A stretch of 58,937 nt of DNA from Albidovulum sp. (GTDB lineage Bacteria > Pseudomonadota > Alphaproteobacteria > Rhodobacterales > Rhodobacteraceae). Shown here piece after piece: positions 8,302 through 16,519 of the stretch (position 1 is its first letter; the number at the start of each line of letters is the position of its first letter). The stretch is from positions 1-58,937 of the forward strand of contig WFVA01000097.1 in assembly GCA_015491895.1 (NCBI GenBank), in the 5' to 3' direction. The notes below the pieces were generated by a model. That model was given only the letters and a program-made list of their open reading frames with translations. It did no database searches and was not told the DNA's origin. Position numbers and translations under genes: made by a program.

Positions 8302-9897
8302 TCAGTTCACGTTGAATTCCAGCGGCGATACCGTCTGGAAAAGTCCGGTATCGATCAGCTTGTCGATCGCTTCCTGCGGCACCGGGTTGTCAACGTAGAG
8401 AAGCGCGATCGCGTCGCCGCCCACTTCGTTGCGGCCAAGCGTGAAGTTGGCGATGTTGACGCCGCATTCCCCCATGGTGGCCCCGAGGGTGCCGATGATG
8501 CCGGGCACGTCCTTGTTGGTGGTATAGAGCATGTGCCGGCCCACTTCGGCATCGATGTTGATCCCCTTGATCTGGATGAAGCGCGGCTTGCCATCGCTGA
8601 AAACGGTGCCGGCAATGGTGCGTTCGCGCTTGTCGGTCACCACCGTGAGCTTGATATAGGCATCGAAAACGCCGGATTTTTCCTGCGTTGTCTGCGAAAT
8701 CTTGATGCCGCGTTCGCGCGCGATCACCGGGGCGGACACCATGTTCACATCCGGGTTGGTTGCCTTCATGATCCCGGCGATGGTGCCGCATTCGAGCGCC
8801 GGAAGGTTCATCTCGGCCACGGCGCCATCATAGAGGATGTTGATCGCCTTGATCGGCTCGTCCGTCATCTGGCCGACGAAGGCGCCGAGGTGCTCGGCGA
8901 GCTTCAGCCACGGCCCCATCACCGCCGCTTCCTCGGCCGTCACCGCCGGCATGTTGAGCGAATTGCTGACAGCCCCCGTCAGCAGGTAGTCCGACATTTG
9001 CTCGGCCACCTGGATCGCCACGTTTTCCTGCGCCTCGCGGGTGGAGGCGCCGAGATGCGGCGTTACGACGACATTCTCAAGCCCGAACAGCGGGCTGTCG
9101 GTGGCCGGTTCCTTCTCGAACACGTCAAAACCGGCCCCTGCCACATGGCCATCCTTGATCGCCTCGGCAAGCGCGGCCTCATCCACCAGGCCGCCGCGGG
9201 CGCAGTTGATGATGCGCACGCCCTTTTTCGTCCTGGCGATGTTCTCTGCCGATAGGATGTTGCGGGTCTTGTCGGTGAGGGGCACGTGCAGGGTGATGAA
9301 ATCGGCGCGTTTCAGCAGATCATCGAGCTCGACCTTCGTCACCCCAAGCTTTGCCGCGCGTTCCTCGCTGAGGAAAGGGTCGTAGGCGAGCACCTTCATC
9401 TTCAGCCCGAGCGCGCGATCGGCAACGATAGAGCCGATATTGCCGCAGCCGATGAGGCCCAGCGTCTTATTGGTGACCTCAACCCCCATGAAGCGGGATT
9501 TCTCCCACTTTCCGGCATGGGTCGAGGCGTTGGCCTCGGGAATCTGGCGCGCCACGGCCATCATCAGGGCAATGGCGTGCTCGGCGGTGGTGATCGAATT
9601 GCCAAAGGGCGTGTTCATCACGATCACGCCCTTCTTCGAGGCGGCGGGGATGTCGATGTTATCGACCCCGATGCCGGCGCGGCCGATCACCTTGAGATTG
9701 TCGGCGGCTTCGAGGATCTTCGGGGTGACCTTGGTGGCCGAGCGGATGGCGAGGCCGTCATACTGGCCGATCACCTCGCGCAGGCGCTCCTTGTCCTTGC
9801 CGAGGTCGGGTTCGAAATCCACATCGATGCCGCGATCGCGAAAGATCTGCACGGCGGTGGGCGAAAGCTTGTCGGATACGAGAACCTTGGGTGCCAT
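8302..9897 (-). CDS. serA: D-3-phosphoglycerate dehydrogenase
   Basis: This enzyme oxidises 3-phosphoglycerate to 3-phosphohydroxypyruvate with NAD+, the first step of serine synthesis. At 531 residues it is the long form. It has an N-terminal substrate domain, a Rossmann domain with GLIGCGNIGSIVADRA, the catalytic Arg in NCARGGLVDE and the His in TPHLGAST. An intervening domain and a C-terminal ACT domain (VPGIIGTLGATMGECGVNIA, then FTLGRNEVGG) follow; the ACT domain usually binds serine for feedback control. It is read leftward 63 bases after serC, so serC-serA form an operon. Confidence 0.97.
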   Translation of the reverse strand: MAPKVLVSDKLSPTAVQIFRDRGIDVDFEPDLGKDKERLREVIGQYDGLAIRSATKVTPKILEAADNLKVIGRAGIGVDNIDIPAASKKGVIVMNTPFGNSITTAEHAIALMMAVARQIPEANASTHAGKWEKSRFMGVEVTNKTLGLIGCGNIGSIVADRALGLKMKVLAYDPFLSEERAAKLGVTKVELDDLLKRADFITLHVPLTDKTRNILSAENIARTKKGVRIINCARGGLVDEAALAEAIKDGHVAGAGFDVFEKEPATDSPLFGLENVVVTPHLGASTREAQENVAIQVAEQMSDYLLTGAVSNSLNMPAVTAEEAAVMGPWLKLAEHLGAFVGQMTDEPIKAINILYDGAVAEMNLPALECGTIAGIMKATNPDVNMVSAPVIARERGIKISQTTQEKSGVFDAYIKLTVVTDKRERTIAGTVFSDGKPRFIQIKGINIDAEVGRHMLYTTNKDVPGIIGTLGATMGECGVNIANFTLGRNEVGGDAIALLYVDNPVPQEAIDKLIDTGLFQTVSPLEFNVN

Positions 9898-9960
9898 TTT
9901 CGTGGCTCCTTCATTGCGGAAATTGGGGAGAGGGCCGCCCCGGGCGGGGCGGCAAAGGGA

Positions 9961-11106
9961 TCAGAGGGCGGCGATTTCAGCTTCGAAAGCCCATTCGAGC
10001 CAGGGCATCAGAAGCTCGACATCGCGGGTTTCGATGGTGCCGCCGCACCAGATGCGCAGGCCCGGAGGGGCATCGCGATAGGCGCCGATGTCATGGGCCG
10101 CCTTTTCCTCATCGAGCCGCTTCGCAACCGCCTTGGCAAAGGCCGCGCCATCCTTGATGCGGGGATCGGTGAATTTCAGGCAAACGCTCGTGTTGGAGCG
10201 CGTTTCGGGCTGCTCGGCGAGATTTTCGATCCAGTCGTGCTGCTCCGTGAACGTCTCTATCACGGCCGCATTTGCATCTGCCCGCGCGATCATGCCCTCA
10301 AGGCCGCCAACCGAGCGCGCCCAATCGAGCGCCACGAGATAATCCTCGACGCAAAGCATCGAGGGCGTGTTGATGGTGGCACCCTGGAAGATGCCCTCAT
10401 TGAGCTTGCCGCCCTTGGTGAGGCGGAAAAGCTTGGGCAGCGGCCAGGGGGGCGTGTAGCTTTCCAGCCGTTCCACGGCGCGGGGCGAGAGGATCAGCAT
10501 CCCATGCGCGGCCTCGCCACCAAGCACCTTCTGCCAGCTGAAGGTGGTGACATCGAGCTTCTCCCACGGCAGGGCTTGCGCGAACACCGCCGAGGTGGCG
10601 TCACAGATGGTGAGCCCCGCGCGATCATCCGCGATCCAGTCGCCGTCAGGCACGCGCACGCCGGAGGTGGTGCCATTCCAGGTGAACACCACGTCATTTG
10701 CGAAATCCACTGCCGAAAGATCGGGAAGCCTGCCGTAATCTGCTTCGCGCACGGTTGCATCAAGCTTCAGATGCTTCACGATATCCGTGGCCCAGCCCTT
10801 GCCGAAGCTCTCCCACGCCAGCACCTCGACGCCGCGCGCGCCCAGCATCGACCACAGCGCCATCTCGACGGCCCCGGTATCGGAGCCCGGCACGATGCCG
10901 ATGCGGTAATCCTCGGGAATGGCGAGGATCTCGCGCGTTTCCTCGATGGCGCGCTTCAGCGCTGCCTTGCCGATGGGCGCGCGATGCGAGCGCCCGAGGG
11001 GCGCGCCGATCAGCTTCTGCAATGTCCAGGTGGGATTCTTGGCGCAGGGGCCGGATGAAAAACGCGGATTGACCGGCCGCGCTGCCGGTTTTTCAAGTTT
11101 GGTCAT
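9961..11106 (-). CDS. serC: Phosphoserine aminotransferase
   Basis: This PLP enzyme converts 3-phosphohydroxypyruvate plus glutamate to phosphoserine. It has 381 residues and resembles the shorter alphaproteobacterial/archaeal-like form rather than the E. coli one. [13 protein letters not shown] opens the protein, ATSAVFAQ carries the PLP-contacting aspartate region, and the PLP lysine is in [15 protein letters not shown]. The start ATG at 11106 follows GGAAGGAT, part of a conserved leader. It is first gene of the serC-serA operon and divergent from serB, so all three serine-pathway enzymes are together. Confidence 0.95.
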   Translation of the reverse strand: MTKLEKPAARPVNPRFSSGPCAKNPTWTLQKLIGAPLGRSHRAPIGKAALKRAIEETREILAIPEDYRIGIVPGSDTGAVEMALWSMLGARGVEVLAWESFGKGWATDIVKHLKLDATVREADYGRLPDLSAVDFANDVVFTWNGTTSGVRVPDGDWIADDRAGLTICDATSAVFAQALPWEKLDVTTFSWQKVLGGEAAHGMLILSPRAVERLESYTPPWPLPKLFRLTKGGKLNEGIFQGATINTPSMLCVEDYLVALDWARSVGGLEGMIARADANAAVIETFTEQHDWIENLAEQPETRSNTSVCLKFTDPRIKDGAAFAKAVAKRLDEEKAAHDIGAYRDAPPGLRIWCGGTIETRDVELLMPWLEWAFEAEIAAL

Positions 11107-11160
11107 GGTATCCTTCCAGATATTCGCCCCTCGTTGGGGAGGGGTGTCCCACCTGCGGCG
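11107..11160 (-). ncRNA. serC-type RNA leader (cis-regulatory motif)
   Basis: Directly upstream of serC the leftward transcript would read GCAGGTGGGACACC, then a 6-bp hairpin CCCCTC/GAGGGG (11127-11144 on the window), then GAATATCTGGAAGGAT into the start codon. This arrangement and wording match my memory of the serC RNA motif reported from alphaproteobacterial genomes upstream of serC. It overlaps the ribosome-binding site, so translational control is likely. A CATTAT just upstream could be the -10 box. The assignment rests on recall, not on a covariance search. Confidence 0.65.
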
Positions 11161-11246
11161 ATAATGGGTTGCGGGCTCTGGCGCAAGCGGAAAATCTGCG
11201 CTAATGCGCCACATTATCCGCTGAAAGCGACATAGGGAGCGCGCGA

Positions 11247-12128
11247 ATGTATGTGACAACCATGCTGACGAATCCGGCCCAGCCGGCGCTTGATCCCGCG
11301 CTTGTGGAGAGCCTGCGCAATGCCTGGGGCGGGGGCGATGCGCTCTGGCTTGCGCCGGACGAGGCGGCGGAATTCGCCTTGCCCGAACGGCCCGCAAATT
11401 TCGAGGAGGTGTGGCAGGAGCTTCAGGGGATGGGGGTGGATCTGGCCGTGCAGCCTGCAAAGGGGCGGCGCCGGAAGGTGCTGCTTGCGGATATGGACAG
11501 CACCATGATCGAGCAGGAATGTATCGATGAGCTGGCCGCCGAGGCGGGTATCGGCGCGCGGGTGGCAGAGATCACGGCGCTTGCGATGGATGGAAAGCTC
11601 GATTTCGAGGCCGCATTGAAGGAACGGGTGGCACTTCTGAAAGGGCTTGATTGCGCCGTGATAGAGAAGGTTCTGGCCGAAAGGATCACGCTTGCGCCGG
11701 GGGGAGATGTGCTGCTGGCCACGATGAAGGCCAACGGGGCCTATGCAGCGCTTGTTTCGGGCGGCTTCACGGCTTTCACCGAAGTCGTCGCCGAGCGGCT
11801 CGGCTTTGACGAGCACCGTGCCAATAGGCTTCTCACCGAAGGCGGCAAGCTCACGGGAAAGGTGGCCGAGCCGATCCTCGGGCGCGATGCCAAGGTGCAG
11901 GCCCTCCACGAGATAACCGCCCGCCTCGGGATTGCGACTGCCGGCGTGCTGGCGGTGGGGGATGGCGCCAATGATCTCGGGATGCTGGAGCTTGCCGGCG
12001 CCGGGGTTGCGCTCCACGCCAAGCCGAGCGTCGCCAGGAGATGCGATATCCGCATCAATCACGGCGACCTCACCGCGCTTCTCTACCTCCAGGGCTATGC
12101 CCAGGAAGAGTTTGTTGCGCCTGGTTAG
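11247..12128 (+). CDS. serB: Phosphoserine phosphatase
   Basis: This HAD-superfamily enzyme removes phosphate from phosphoserine, the last step of serine synthesis. It has 293 residues: a divergent N-terminal domain of about 75 residues, then the catalytic core. The nucleophile motif is [10 protein letters not shown] (Asp near residue 82), motif II is LVSGGFTAF, and the acidic motif IV is [17 protein letters not shown] lies eleven bases before the ATG at 11247. It is divergent from serC across 140 bases, and its last codons overlap the convergent asparaginase gene by four bases. Confidence 0.95.
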   Translation: MYVTTMLTNPAQPALDPALVESLRNAWGGGDALWLAPDEAAEFALPERPANFEEVWQELQGMGVDLAVQPAKGRRRKVLLADMDSTMIEQECIDELAAEAGIGARVAEITALAMDGKLDFEAALKERVALLKGLDCAVIEKVLAERITLAPGGDVLLATMKANGAYAALVSGGFTAFTEVVAERLGFDEHRANRLLTEGGKLTGKVAEPILGRDAKVQALHEITARLGIATAGVLAVGDGANDLGMLELAGAGVALHAKPSVARRCDIRINHGDLTALLYLQGYAQEEFVAPG

Positions 12129-13126
12129 AGACGGATAAGAGAAGGTGCAGGCTGGATTCGAGCCGCCTCTATTCCCCTGCAATTCACCAGCGGGGCCGCC
12201 ATCCGCTTCTGCGTGGCCGGGTGCTTCGGATCAAGCACGCCAAGGCGCACGAGGATTGCCGCGATAGCGCATTCCGAGGCCCGGGTCGCGCCATCGCTGA
12301 TCTTCAGGGCAACGCCGAGCCGCTTTTGCGGAATGATGGCCACGAATACGCCCTCCGCTCCGGTTTTCACGGCAACCCGCCCTTCCATGGCGCGCATCAG
12401 TTCGGTGCAGGCGCGCCCCTCTCCGGCCACCAGATCGGGGTGCGAAACCATGGCATCCCGCAGGCGCAGAGCCGCTTTTGCGCGCGTGCCGGCCTTGCCG
12501 TTGGCCGAGGCAAAGAAGGCCATTGCGCGGGCAAGCCCGTGCAGGGTGGTCGCGAAATTGGGGGCCGAGCAGCCGTCGATCGCATGGCCGGGGCTGGGAG
12601 CGCCCGTCACCGCTTCGAAGGCTTCGCGCACGGCCTTCTGCACCGGGTGAGCGAGATCGATATACTCGCTATCTGCGCGCAAATGCCTGTTGAGAGTGAG
12701 GAAGCTGGTGTGCTTTCCCGAGCAGTTGTTATGTGTCTGATCGGGATTCCTGCAGCCGCAATAAAGCGCCCGGTGGGCTTCTTCATCGCGCGGCATGTGG
12801 CCGCCGCAGCGCAGATCGGCTTCGCCGAGGCCGAGCACGGCAAGCCAGCGAGCAACCCTGGCGGTATGGATCGCGCCGCCCTGATGGGAGGCGCAGGCCA
12901 GGGCAAGCTGCTCCGGGCCGAGCCCGGCCGCATCCGCAGCCCCGCTTTCCACCAGCGGCAGGGCCTGGATCATCTTGCAGGAGGATCGCGGCAGGATCAC
13001 CTGGCCGGGATCGCCCCAGGCCTCGGTGATTTCGCCGGTTTCATCGCAGATGACGGCATGGCCGGAATGCACGCTCTCGAGGAAATCGCCGCGCCAGATT
13101 TCGGCCAGAGGTTCTGCTGTCGTCAT
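12125..13126 (-). CDS. L-asparaginase of the rhizobial (ReAV-like, class 3) type
   Basis: This is a 333-residue asparaginase II family protein, unrelated to the E. coli enzymes, that hydrolyses asparagine to aspartate and ammonia. The serine/lysine pair lies in LPRSSCKMIQALP, and the family cysteine/lysine zinc site in CGCRNPDQTHNNCSGKH and IDGCSAPNFA. The residue roles are those described for the Rhizobium etli enzyme. No signal peptide is present, so it is cytoplasmic. The start ATG at 13126 follows a good AGGAGA. It is convergent with serB and divergent from the IalB-like gene. Confidence 0.88.
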   Translation of the reverse strand: MTTAEPLAEIWRGDFLESVHSGHAVICDETGEITEAWGDPGQVILPRSSCKMIQALPLVESGAADAAGLGPEQLALACASHQGGAIHTARVARWLAVLGLGEADLRCGGHMPRDEEAHRALYCGCRNPDQTHNNCSGKHTSFLTLNRHLRADSEYIDLAHPVQKAVREAFEAVTGAPSPGHAIDGCSAPNFATTLHGLARAMAFFASANGKAGTRAKAALRLRDAMVSHPDLVAGEGRACTELMRAMEGRVAVKTGAEGVFVAIIPQKRLGVALKISDGATRASECAIAAILVRLGVLDPKHPATQKRMAAPLVNCRGIEAARIQPAPSLIRL

Positions 13127-13285
13127 CGCATCTCCTTTCCGCGCAAAATTCCGCCGCAGGGGCTTTCATAACAGCCCCCCCATGCGCTAATGTTCCCCTA
13201 TCGGGACAAACACCAGGCGCCGATGAACGACAAGAGAAAAAGGCGCGGCAGTATTGAGGCGAAACAGCTTGGAGGCTGTAACAAG

Positions 13286-13816
13286 ATGAAATCACTTCTG
13301 GCACTTGCCCTTGGCGGCATGATGGCACTGGCGCCGGCGGGCGTGGCATCGGCGCAGGAATCGACCAACCGCGTGGCGGCAAAAACGGATTGGAGCGTGT
13401 TCGTCGAGAGCAACCCCACCGAATGCTGGGCCGTTTCGGCACCGAAGAAAACCGTCAACACGAAAGACGGGCGCCCGGTGGCCGTGCGCCGCGGCGATAT
13501 CCTGCTGTTCGTGACATACCGCCCCTCGGCCAATGTGAAGGGCGAAGTTTCCTTTACCGGCGGTTACGGCTTCAGGAAAGGCTCGACCGTGAGCATGGAG
13601 ATCGACGGCAAGAAATACGAGCTGTTTACCGATGGTGAATGGGCCTGGCCTGCATCGAAGGATGATGACGCCAGGATCATCACCGCCATGAAGCGCGGCA
13701 AGACGGCCCTGCTGACGGGCGTTTCGGGGCGCTCGGGCACGGTGACGAAGGATACCTTCTCCCTCCTCGGCTTCACCGCAGCGGTGGAAGAGGCCGCAAA
13801 GCGCTGCGGCGGCTGA
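13286..13816 (+). CDS. IalB-like (invasion-associated locus B) periplasmic protein
   Basis: This is a 176-residue exported protein. MKSLLALALGGMMALAPAGV followed by ASAQ is a clear signal peptide, with cleavage around residue 24. The mature part reads KTDWSVFVESNPTECWAVSAPK and later FTDGEWAWPA, a pattern shared with the IalB family. These proteins are periplasmic and of poorly known role, despite their name. ATG 13286 is preceded by GGAGG; an ORF extension upstream lacks a signal-like start. The gene stands alone with its own terminator at 13843-13874. Confidence 0.78.
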   Translation: MKSLLALALGGMMALAPAGVASAQESTNRVAAKTDWSVFVESNPTECWAVSAPKKTVNTKDGRPVAVRRGDILLFVTYRPSANVKGEVSFTGGYGFRKGSTVSMEIDGKKYELFTDGEWAWPASKDDDARIITAMKRGKTALLTGVSGRSGTVTKDTFSLLGFTAAVEEAAKRCGG

Positions 13817-13842
13817 AAGCAGGCCCACCGAAGCAGTTTCGG

Positions 13843-13874
13843 AGCCGCCCGGTTTCGGGTGGCTTTGTGTTTTT
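13843..13874 (+). terminator. Rho-independent terminator of the IalB-like gene
   Basis: The stem AGCCGCCCG / CGGGTGGCT has one G-T pair, a four-base GTTT loop and a following TTGTGTTTTT tract. It lies 26 bases after the stop of the IalB-like gene and before rlmN. Confidence 0.8.
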
Positions 13875-13929
13875 CCGCGAATCCTGTATGAGGCGCGGCA
13901 AGACCTCCGCTCCTTGAAAGGCTCATGCA

Positions 13930-15117
13930 ATGAAGGCCGAAGCGCCCATCACCCAGGATCTCGTGACCATCCCGCGCAAGCCGGATGAAAATGGCCGGTG
14001 CAATCTTGTCGGCCTTACGCGCGAAGCCCTCGGCGAAGCCCTGGCCGAGGCCGGCATCCCCGAGAAGCAGGTAAGGATGCGCAGCGGCCAGATCTGGCAA
14101 TGGATCTATCAGAAGGGCGTGCGGGATTTTTCGGAGATGACGAATATCTCCAAGGAACTCCGGGCAAGGCTTGCCGAAAAATTCGAGATACGGGTGCCCG
14201 AGATCGTCACCAGGCAGGTGAGCCGGGATGGCACCCGCAAATACCTCCTGCGCATTGCGGGGGGGCATGAGGTCGAGGCGGTATATATCCCCGAGGAAGA
14301 TCGGGGCACGCTCTGCATCTCATCCCAGGTGGGCTGCACGCTCAATTGCAGTTTCTGCCATACCGGAACCCAGAAGCTCGTGCGCAATCTGACGGCCGGC
14401 GAGATCATCGGGCAGGTCATGGTGGCGCGTGACGATCTGGGCGAATGGCCGAAGGTCGGGGACCCATTTCCGCCGGAAGGGCGGCTTCTCTCCAATATCG
14501 TGCTGATGGGCATGGGCGAGCCGCTCTACAATTTCGAGAATGTGCGCGATGCAATGAAGATCGCGATGGATGGCGAGGGGATCTCGATCTCGCGCCGGCG
14601 CATTACCCTTTCCACATCCGGCGTGGTGCCGATGATCGCGCGCACGGCCGAGGAAATCGGCTGCATGCTGGCGGTGAGCTTTCATGCCACCACCGATGAG
14701 GTGCGCGATCGCCTGGTGCCGATCAACAGGAAATGGAATATAGAAACCCTTCTCAGCGCCTTGCGCGAATATCCAAAGGCCAGCAATTCCGAACGCATCA
14801 CTTTCGAATATGTGATGCTGAAAGGCGTGAATGACAGTGACGAGGATGCCCGCCGCCTGGTGAAGCTCATCCGGGGCATCCCCGCCAAGATCAATCTCAT
14901 TCCCTTCAATGAATGGCCCGGCGCACCTTACGAACGATCTTCTGGCAATCGCATTCGTGCCTTTGCGGATATTGTCAACGCCGCCGGTTATTCCAGCCCG
15001 GTGCGAAAGCCGCGGGGCGAGGATATCATGGCGGCTTGCGGGCAACTCAAATCCGCGAGCGAAAAGGCACGCAAGCGCCGCCCTGCGATTGCGAATGAAG
15101 CGGCCCCTCCCGCCTGA
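13930..15117 (+). CDS. rlmN: Dual-specificity 23S rRNA/tRNA adenine-C2 methyltransferase
   Basis: This radical-SAM enzyme methylates C2 of A2503 in 23S rRNA and of A37 in some tRNAs. It has 395 residues. The [4Fe-4S] cysteines are in [10 protein letters not shown] (136, 140 and 143), [10 protein letters not shown] is the SAM-binding GEP-type motif, and the acceptor cysteine of the covalent intermediate is the one in MAACGQL near the C-terminus. AAAGGC lies about ten bases before the ATG at 13930; a second ATG six bases upstream is out of frame. The short lysine/arginine-rich C-terminal tail is variable in the family. Confidence 0.96.
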   Translation: MKAEAPITQDLVTIPRKPDENGRCNLVGLTREALGEALAEAGIPEKQVRMRSGQIWQWIYQKGVRDFSEMTNISKELRARLAEKFEIRVPEIVTRQVSRDGTRKYLLRIAGGHEVEAVYIPEEDRGTLCISSQVGCTLNCSFCHTGTQKLVRNLTAGEIIGQVMVARDDLGEWPKVGDPFPPEGRLLSNIVLMGMGEPLYNFENVRDAMKIAMDGEGISISRRRITLSTSGVVPMIARTAEEIGCMLAVSFHATTDEVRDRLVPINRKWNIETLLSALREYPKASNSERITFEYVMLKGVNDSDEDARRLVKLIRGIPAKINLIPFNEWPGAPYERSSGNRIRAFADIVNAAGYSSPVRKPRGEDIMAACGQLKSASEKARKRRPAIANEAAPPA

Positions 15118-15162
15118 CGCCGGACCGCATCAAAAGGTAGCATTCTGGGCATGTCCCCAGGA

Positions 15163-16392
15163 TCAGCCAAGGGTAGATGCGCGAAGGTGGATGTCTCGGC
15201 TCAGATCATCGATGCGACCAAGCTGCTGATCGATGGTATGCTGGAATTCTCCGAGCTGTTCGATGATATTGGCGAGGGTTTCGCCTCCGGCAGGAAGGCG
15301 GGCGCTTTCGATGTTGCACATCACGCGTGTCGAACTGAGGCCCAGCGCGTAACGGCGCATGATGGTAACAGCATCGGAAATTCGCTGGGCCACTTCACTT
15401 ATGCGCTTGAGGCCTTTTTCCGATCTGCGGATGTATTGCGAAGTGAGTTCCTTGATGCGCGCCTGTTCGCGAACCACATCCACATTGCCCAGGCGCCGGC
15501 GTTCGCGGGCAAACTGGGCTGCCGTTTCAGATAGAATACGAGCCGTGCATGTCATGAAACGGCATTCTTCCAGAATGCCTTCCAGGGCTGCGAAATCGCT
15601 GCCCGAATCGGAGACGAAACTTCTGAACCAGTTCGACATCTCCTCCGACATCGCCCAGTAATTCTGCGACAGCGCCGTGATGGCGCCGCCGGATGGCTCG
15701 AGCCGCGAAGCGATGATGCGCATGTTGGTTGGTATGGTGCTGATTGCCTCGAAGCCGGTTGAAAGCGCGCCCGTTTCCCTCACGACCGCCTCGGCCGATC
15801 GGATCATCACCTCGAATTCACTGATCTTCCCGTCCGGCGGGTTCTCGAGCATCTGATCCAGCGTCTGCAATTCCCGGCTCAGGGCATGACTCGCAAAGGC
15901 CATGTAATCACTGTAGCCAAGCTCTCCGATCCATTCCAGCAGCCTTGCCGCGCTCTCTTCCGGGCTGATTCCCTTTTCATTTTCGGCTTCGCGCAATTCC
16001 AGGTATTTTTCCTTCACCTTCGGTAGCAGTTCCGAACAGGGCTTTATGCGTACGGAGAGAAATCCCTCCCTTGCCGGCATCGCCACGGCATAGACCCAGT
16101 AATGCAGCCCGTCCTTTGCCCTGTTCTTCACATAGGCGCCTATCGGCCGGCCCTTCTTCAGCGTATCCCAGAACAGCCAGAAGAGGCCGCTTGGCATGTC
16201 GGGGTGGCGGATGATCTTGTGGGGCGCGCCGAGAAGCTCCTCCCATTCATAGCCGGCAACGCGCTGAAAGATGAAATTGCCGGATCTGATGATCCCGCGC
16301 TCATCGGTATGGGAAAAGAAGGTTTCTCCGGGGTTGAAGGGCGCCTCACCCGTTTCCGGCCGCGCGACATTTCTTTTCTCGATGAACCCCAT
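15163..16392 (-). CDS. Soluble Aer-like PAS protein without an MCP signalling domain
   Basis: This is a 409-residue protein whose N-terminal PAS domain (about residues 20-115) is of the aerotaxis-receptor type. It has FFSHTDERGIIRSGNFIFQR and the RHPDMP motif at 62-67, which in E. coli Aer surrounds FAD. The rest (about 140-409) is predicted helical and charged. It has no membrane segment, no HAMP domain and no conserved MCP hairpin tip, so it cannot act as an ordinary chemoreceptor. GGAGCAATGCC precedes the ATG at 16392. The neighbours rlmN and clpB give no functional hint. It may sense redox state or oxygen through FAD and signal by protein contact. Confidence 0.8.
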   Translation of the reverse strand: MGFIEKRNVARPETGEAPFNPGETFFSHTDERGIIRSGNFIFQRVAGYEWEELLGAPHKIIRHPDMPSGLFWLFWDTLKKGRPIGAYVKNRAKDGLHYWVYAVAMPAREGFLSVRIKPCSELLPKVKEKYLELREAENEKGISPEESAARLLEWIGELGYSDYMAFASHALSRELQTLDQMLENPPDGKISEFEVMIRSAEAVVRETGALSTGFEAISTIPTNMRIIASRLEPSGGAITALSQNYWAMSEEMSNWFRSFVSDSGSDFAALEGILEECRFMTCTARILSETAAQFARERRRLGNVDVVREQARIKELTSQYIRRSEKGLKRISEVAQRISDAVTIMRRYALGLSSTRVMCNIESARLPAGGETLANIIEQLGEFQHTIDQQLGRIDDLSRDIHLRASTLG

Positions 16393-16468
16393 GGCATTGC
16401 TCCGGCATATGGCTTTTCCCTGTTCGCAATAGAAAGAAAGCTTTGCCGTCCGGTTAATGCCGGCATGG

Positions 16469-16498
16469 AAAAAGGCCGGCCCGTTTCCGGAGCCGGCC
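16469..16498 (-). terminator. Rho-independent terminator of clpB
   Basis: The inverted repeat GGCCGGC / GCCGGCC has an 11-base loop and, read leftward, is followed by five T. It lies 21 bases beyond the clpB stop codon. Confidence 0.78.
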
Positions 16499-16519
16499 TC
16501 TTTTCCTTGATTGGCGGGA

